Positions 58,914 through 64,000 of a stretch of 64,000 nucleotides of DNA are shown here, in pieces. Location of the stretch: NCBI GenBank assembly GCA_029215795.1, contig JARDYH010000001.1, positions 297,358,654 to 297,422,653 of the forward strand, in the 5' to 3' direction. The position numbers were made by a program, and so were the translations under genes. The notes below the pieces were generated by a model. The model was given only the letters and a program-made list of their open reading frames with translations. It made no database searches and was not told the origin of the DNA. The stretch comes from Anniella stebbinsi. Its lineage: Eukaryota; Chordata; Lepidosauria; Squamata; Anniellidae. The stretch's first letter is position 1; each line of letters begins with the position of its first letter.

Positions 58914-60563
58914 TTATTTATTTATTTATTTATTTATTACATTTGTATACCGCCCCATAGCCGAAGCTCTCTGGGCGGTTTACATAGGATTAAAAACAAT
59001 TAAAAACAATATACAAAAATTAAAACAGCAAAAACATACAACATACACACAATCTGTACATTTAAAAACCACTTGAACACTACAAAAACAAAACAAAACA
59101 ACCCCAGGCTCCTCAGATATTGCCAAATGCCTGAGAGAAGAGGAAAGTCTTGACCTGGCGCCGAAAAGATAACAATGTTGGCGCCAGGCGGGCCTCGTCA
59201 GGGAGATCGTTCCACAATTGGGGAGCCACCCCAGAGAAGGCCCTCTCTCTTGTTGCCGACCTCCGAGCTTCCCTCGGAGGAGGCACTCGGAGGAGGGCCT
59301 TAGATGTTGAACGTAGTGTTCGGGTAGGTTCATGTCGGGAAAGGCGTTCCATCAGGTATTGTGGTCCCAAGCCGTGTAAGGCTTTATAGGTTAAAACCAG
59401 CACCTTGAACCGGGCTCGGAAACATACAGGCAGCCAATGCAAGCGGGCCAGAGTAGGTCTTATATGTTCGAACCTACTGGTTCCAGTTATCAATCTGGCC
59501 GCTGCATTTTGCACAAGCTGCAGCTTCCGGACCACCTTCAAAGGCAGCCCCACGTAGAGTGCATTGCAGTAATCTAACTTGGAGGTTACCAGAGCATGGA
59601 CAACTGAAGCCAGGTTATCCCTGTCCAGATAGGGACGTAGCTGGGCCACCAACCGAAGTTGGTAGAAGGCACTCCGTGCCACTGAGGCCACCTGCGCCTC
59701 AAGTGACAGAGATGGTTCTAGGAGAACCCCCAAGCTACGAACCCGCTCCTTCAAGGGGAGTGCAACCCCATCCAGAACAGGTTGAACACCCTCCATCCGG
59801 TCAGCGGAACCACCCACCAACAGCGTCTCAGTCTTGTCTGGATTGAGTTTCAGTTTATTAGCCCTCATCCAATCCATTGTCGCAGCCAGGCACTGGTTCA
59901 GCACATCCACAGCCTCACCTGATGAAGATGAAAAGGAGAAATAGAGCTGCGTGTCATCAGCGTACTGATGACAACGCACTCCAAAACTCCGGATGACTGC
60001 ACTCAACGGTTTCATGTAGATATTGAACAGCATGGGGGACAAAACTGACCCCTGCGGAACCCCATACTGGAGAATCCACGGGGCCGAGCAATGTTCCCCA
60101 AGCACCACCTTCTGGAGCCGACCCACCAAGTAGGAGCGGAACCACTGCAATGCAGTGCCTCCCACTCCCAACTCAGCCAGTCGTCCCAGAAGGATACCAT
60201 GGTCGATGGTATCGAAAGCCGCTGAGAGATCAAGGAGAATCAACAGAGTCACACTCCCCCTGTCTTTCTCCCGACATAGGTCATCATACAGAGCGACCAA
60301 GGCTGTTTCCGTACCAAAACCAGGCCTGAAACCCGACTGAAATGGATCCAGATAATCAGTCTCATCCAAGAGTGCCTGGAGCTGGCTCGCAACCACCCGC
60401 TCCAGGACCTTGCCCAGGAATGGAACATTTGCTACTGGCCTGTAGTTATTAAGATTTTCAGGGTCCAGGGAAGATTTCTTTAGGAGTGGTCTCACTGCCG
60501 CCTCTTTCAGGAGGCCTGGGACCACTCCCTCTTGCAAAGAGGCATTAATCACTTCCCTGGGAT
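58914..60563 (-). mobile_element. L2/CR1-group LINE, 5'-truncated, second young copy
   Basis: Minus-strand copy with tail (ATTT)n at 58914-58940, 3' end CCGCCCCATAGCCGAAGCTC and RT frame upstream. By eye the encoded protein differs from the 7520-9357 copy at about eight positions in some 500 residues. Truncated at [10 protein letters not shown]. Confidence 0.92.
59113..60563 (-). pseudogene. LINE ORF2 C-terminal fragment: reverse transcriptase (second copy)
   Basis: An open frame from [20 protein letters not shown] through [11 protein letters not shown] to [18 protein letters not shown] and stop. The frame continues upstream of the LINE into unrelated flanking DNA (to 60753), so the apparent longer protein is an artefact of the junction. 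Confidence 0.92.
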
Positions 60564-60767
60564 GGCTTTTCTGGGACATGGCAGCCATCAAGTGATAAAC
60601 ATCTGGGATGGCTTTTCTAGACATGGCAGCCATCAAGTGATAAACATCATGTGTAAACACAACCATACATGTCAGATCGTGGCAAATTGTCCAATAAAGA
60701 TAGACCTTATATACTACACTAAATAGAGACTGAGGTGCTTTAAGGGGGGTCATTTCAATTTTTTAAG

Positions 60768-60850
60768 GGTGCAATCCTATGCCATGCTGCCTGTGGAATG
60801 CTGGGACTGTAGGACTTTTTCTTTCTAAATATGCATAGGATTGTTCCGTA
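60768..60850. mobile_element. Hairpin MITE fragment
   Basis: Shortened copy: gggtgcaatcctatgccatg, then gtaggactttttctttctaa and atatgcataggattg. Part of the left arm is missing. Confidence 0.55.
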
Positions 60851-61059
60851 ACAGTATTTTTTGTGTCACTAAAGATTAAGATGTTCCCACATTGGTTTAG
60901 TTCTGTAACGTATAAAAATATCTCATCTGTATTTTTTGCCTGCTGATTTATAGAGAGGTCTGGTGACGACTGAAAAGTGTTTTGTTTGTGTTTTTCATTT
61001 TGCAGATACAAACTGGGGGGGGGGGGAGAGAAAGAGCTGGAAACCATAATCAAAAGGCC

Positions 61060-62616
61060 AATATTTCAGAGAATCAGTGCGTCATTTTGCTGTGCTTGGT
61101 ACTTGAAATAAATCTGGTTAAGCAAACTGATATGCAGGAAATATTGCAAGAAGATAAACGTTGTCATGGAGCCTTAAGGACTCTGTATCACAGAAACAAA
61201 GCAATGTTTGGGTTTCATGTGGCAGGTGGGGTTTAAAACCACATATCATAAGAAGGGCCCTTTTTAAGGACTATACAAAGCTGTTGTGAAACCAGAAGGT
61301 ATATCCTTTACTCAGGGTGCAATGAACACAAAGGACATTTTTTCTAAGTGGAATTTCCATTCATATCTAAAATAAGCTCTTTCCTCAAACTTTTCAGTGG
61401 CTGCATACAATGTCACTTCCCGATGGATAAAATAACAGGAAGCAAAATAAGCATTTATATAGCATTCTAAAGCTGACATGGATTAACTGACTATTCAAGA
61501 GGAGAAAAAAAGAGAGTGCAATGTAAGTTTGATTTACAGGAATAAGACTTCTCTTCTTTTATCAGATATGTAAGTAATAACTTTACAGCTGTATTTTCCT
61601 CCATCCAGAAATCTGCCTTTATTAATGAATGGCATAGAATGTGGGGTAGTGTTCTCCTTTTCCATCATGAGGAATAAAGGAAAATTCATGTTCCTTCTCT
61701 TCAATATTTATTTATTTATTTGTTTATTTAAGTTCTATACTGTGGTTCACAAAAAATTAAACCATAAGGTAAATATGCAGCGTAAATATAGTATATTTGG
61801 TCTGGCAGGTGAAGGAGCCATTTCTGTTGCCATCTTTAATTCTACACTAAATGCTATAATAGTTTAAAAATATAGGAGTATATACATAGATTTATAGGCA
61901 TATCTTTAAACAAGGATTGAAATTTCTTCATGTGCTGCCTCAAAACAACAAAGCAATCATCGGATTTTCCTCCTTGTCTATCTTTGTTTGTTTTTGGAAA
62001 CTGTATTATGTGGAGTTGTTAAGATGATCTTTTTTCTACTTGGAATTAAGCAAGATGAGTTTCAGTTAACATTCATTAAGTTGGATGTTACTGTCTATTT
62101 TCTTTTGAAGCAAATCCTAGATCAAGGTCAGTGTTATTGATTACCTTTTGCATATGTGTATGCCTTGACCCAGCAAGACCGATCTGTGAGCAAAGCAAGT
62201 TGACCCAACTTTCAATAAACAAGGCACTGAAGGAGGGAAAGCCCCCACATTTTGCACTGTGAGTGTGTTTGTGAGCCCCTGTCCTTCACTTAACATATGA
62301 TAACTTAAGGAGCTCTTTTAGTGCTGATCACCTTAGTAAACTGAGGGGAAGAAGAAATGGATGCGGAATTCAGCAGTGACGCCTTCTTTTCTCCTTCTTA
62401 AGCCAAACAGGTGATCAAAAGCGACAGCGCTAGTCAGGAAAGGAAAGCATAGGGGAGTCGCACAATCTCCTGCTGGATTCCAAAACGTTTAAAGGAAAGA
62501 GCAGGTGTAACATTCAATAGGGAAACTAACCCATCTCCCCTGTGGACAAATGTATAACCTCTCCTTGCATCTGTAGAGCATTTGTTTCATTGTGGCGGAG
62601 ATACACAAATTCCCCC
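61060..62616. other. Intergenic DNA, nothing recognised
   Basis: AT-rich DNA with a short (TTTA)n at about 61709-61730. No protein match, MITE or LINE end that I can support. Confidence 0.5.
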
Positions 62617-62619
62617 TTA

Positions 62620-62844
62620 GGGCTAAACTACACGCTATGTTAGATATGTAGCATGCAGTTGATCCTCACCATTTTGTTTATTACTTAAGTGTGCTAGGGC
62701 CCAATCCGGATTGGGAATACTGTGCATGGGCAGGGGATGTTTAAATCTTCCTATCTAGTCACTGTTCCCTTCCCAAATTAATCCCTCCCAGGGCTAAAAC
62801 AACAACAACCCTCAATTGCAGCCATTTAGTACGCAGTTTAGCCC
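62620..62844. mobile_element. Harbinger-like MITE with TTA duplication
   Basis: 225 bp with termini GGGCTAAACTACACGC and GTACGCAGTTTAGCCC, flanked by TTA on both sides (62617-62619, 62845-62847), the target type of PIF/Harbinger elements. Confidence 0.7.
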
Positions 62845-63699
62845 TTAGAATTTATGACAAAATTACCAAAGAGTGGGTATGAATCACATCTGCATGCATT
62901 TTTTAATTGCATCCTATGATGTGCAAAATATGCTTCATATGAACTGGCCTTAAAGCATGTGAATTCCTTTTCCCAAAATGGCACATTCCATGGTGGAAAC
63001 TACAATTCATTATTCAAGAGATAATCTGGGGTTTGTACTGATTTTCTATGTAACCTCTTGATATACAGTAAGAGCTCTGGGAAAAGGTAACTAAAGGATT
63101 GTGTTCTCCTATGTGAGTGTACCTATCTGCTGAGATCATAATCTGAGATAAAATTGATGCAGAAATTGCAATACTTTCCCACATTGGTTGAGGGAAAACA
63201 AGCAAATTCTAAGGCTGCCTCTACAAGAGGCATTTAAAGCTCTTTCAAGGCACATTTTAAAATTTACCTCTACAAGAACGGAGCGCAAATCGGGCGTAGA
63301 GGCGCGTTTTCTCTCCGATTATGCGCATTTTCGAATGCGCGTTAAATAGCGAGTTTTATTTTGCTCCGGCCATTAAAGCGCATTTTGACTATGTGAACAA
63401 TCGATTTTCCGCATTAACTACTTGTAAAGCGCATTTGAAACAACTGGTAAGGTCACCAGTTGAGTGCTCAATTATCTCCTGCATACAAGCATTTATGATA
63501 AAGCGCTTCAGTGATTATGCGCATAATCGGCTAACCAGGCATCAAACGGAATCCATCTAGAAGGGGTCTAAGTCACTTTGAAAAGCTGGGAATAGCACTG
63601 AAGAGCAAATGCCCCTTCTGTCTAAACCCAAATCCCACCAGAGAAGTGTGCATGAGGGACTTGCTTTGAAGAGGAAGAATCTTGTCAAGATTTTTAGTG

Positions 63700-63962
63700 G
63701 CTAACAAAGACGTGGCCTTTTCTGTGATGGCCCCACAATTGTAGAACATTTGCTTTGTCTTGCTCTAGCAAGACTTTTATGGCAAATAATATGGGGCTGT
63801 TTATCCATTGAATTGCTATGTCCTGCTGCTGTTCATTTGGTGTAATTCGGATGATAGGTTGTATTGTTTTAAACCCTTGTTTTTTCCCCCCTAAAAGTAA
63901 TCTTGAAGATCAATCTTGGTGGAAAGGTGGGATAGGAAAATAAATAAATAAATAAATAAATA
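63700..63962 (+). mobile_element. Old LINE 3' end fragment
   Basis: Weak match to the LINE C-terminus (gtggccttttctgtgatggc, then ccacaattgtagaac), then a 3'UTR ending gtgggataggaaaataaataa with (AAAT)n. Confidence 0.7.
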
Positions 63963-64000
63963 AGAGTGCTGTTCACTCTGAAATAAGTGCCATTGTGTTA

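Noticed and set aside
60564..60753. Apparent N-terminal extension of the second LINE RT frame
   Set aside because: Flanking DNA with the 46-bp tandem repeat happens to be in frame; it has no similarity to LINE protein.

Overview
The window is vertebrate nuclear DNA. Two spliced genes on the minus strand can be read exon by exon from conserved protein sequence and splice sites: FBXO3 (positions 1-16760, its last part lying off the left edge) and LMO2 (complete coding sequence, 37192-49705). They are neighbours with the same order and strand in human 11p13, so this is a conserved amniote block. The repeats point to a reptile, most likely a squamate: young L2/CR1-type LINEs with (AAAT)n tails, CR1 3' ends, a Ngaro/DIRS-type tyrosine-recombinase retrotransposon with an SGNH hydrolase gene, hAT- and Harbinger-like MITEs, and solo LTRs. 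That assignment is inference; the species cannot be named.

Layout. 1-16760: FBXO3, ten exons with matching phases. Its introns hold a near-perfect 90-bp foldback (2611-2827), an L2 fragment and a nearly full RT-coding L2 copy (about 7520-9357). A CpG-rich promoter spans about 16440-17000. 17000-37190: intergenic DNA, holding a 49-bp tandem repeat, CR1 pieces, the 8.2-kb Ngaro-like element (about 19142-27318, minus strand), several MITEs, and CR1 and L2 remnants. 37192-49705: LMO2, whose LIM1-LIM2 intron carries an older L2 copy (about 38855-41275) and whose first intron carries hAT-type and hairpin MITEs. 49600-50600: CpG-rich LMO2 promoter region. 50600-64000: LMO2 upstream DNA with two solo LTRs bounded by 5-bp target duplications, Harbinger-like MITEs, and a second L2 copy (about 58914-60563) almost identical to the one in FBXO3.

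The two host genes have unrelated jobs: FBXO3 is an SCF ubiquitin-ligase substrate receptor and LMO2 a LIM-only scaffold for blood and endothelial transcription complexes. The most information-rich accessory object is the Ngaro-like element. Its split repeats (A1 ... B1-A2-B2), gag, RT-RNase H, tyrosine recombinase and SGNH hydrolase are all recognisable. RT and recombinase are decayed, while gag and the hydrolase remain open. Later insertions, a solo LTR and a hAT MITE, can be ordered in time because the B repeat exists in two copies. I found no evidence for a wholly new biological system; the most unusual observations are in the findings.
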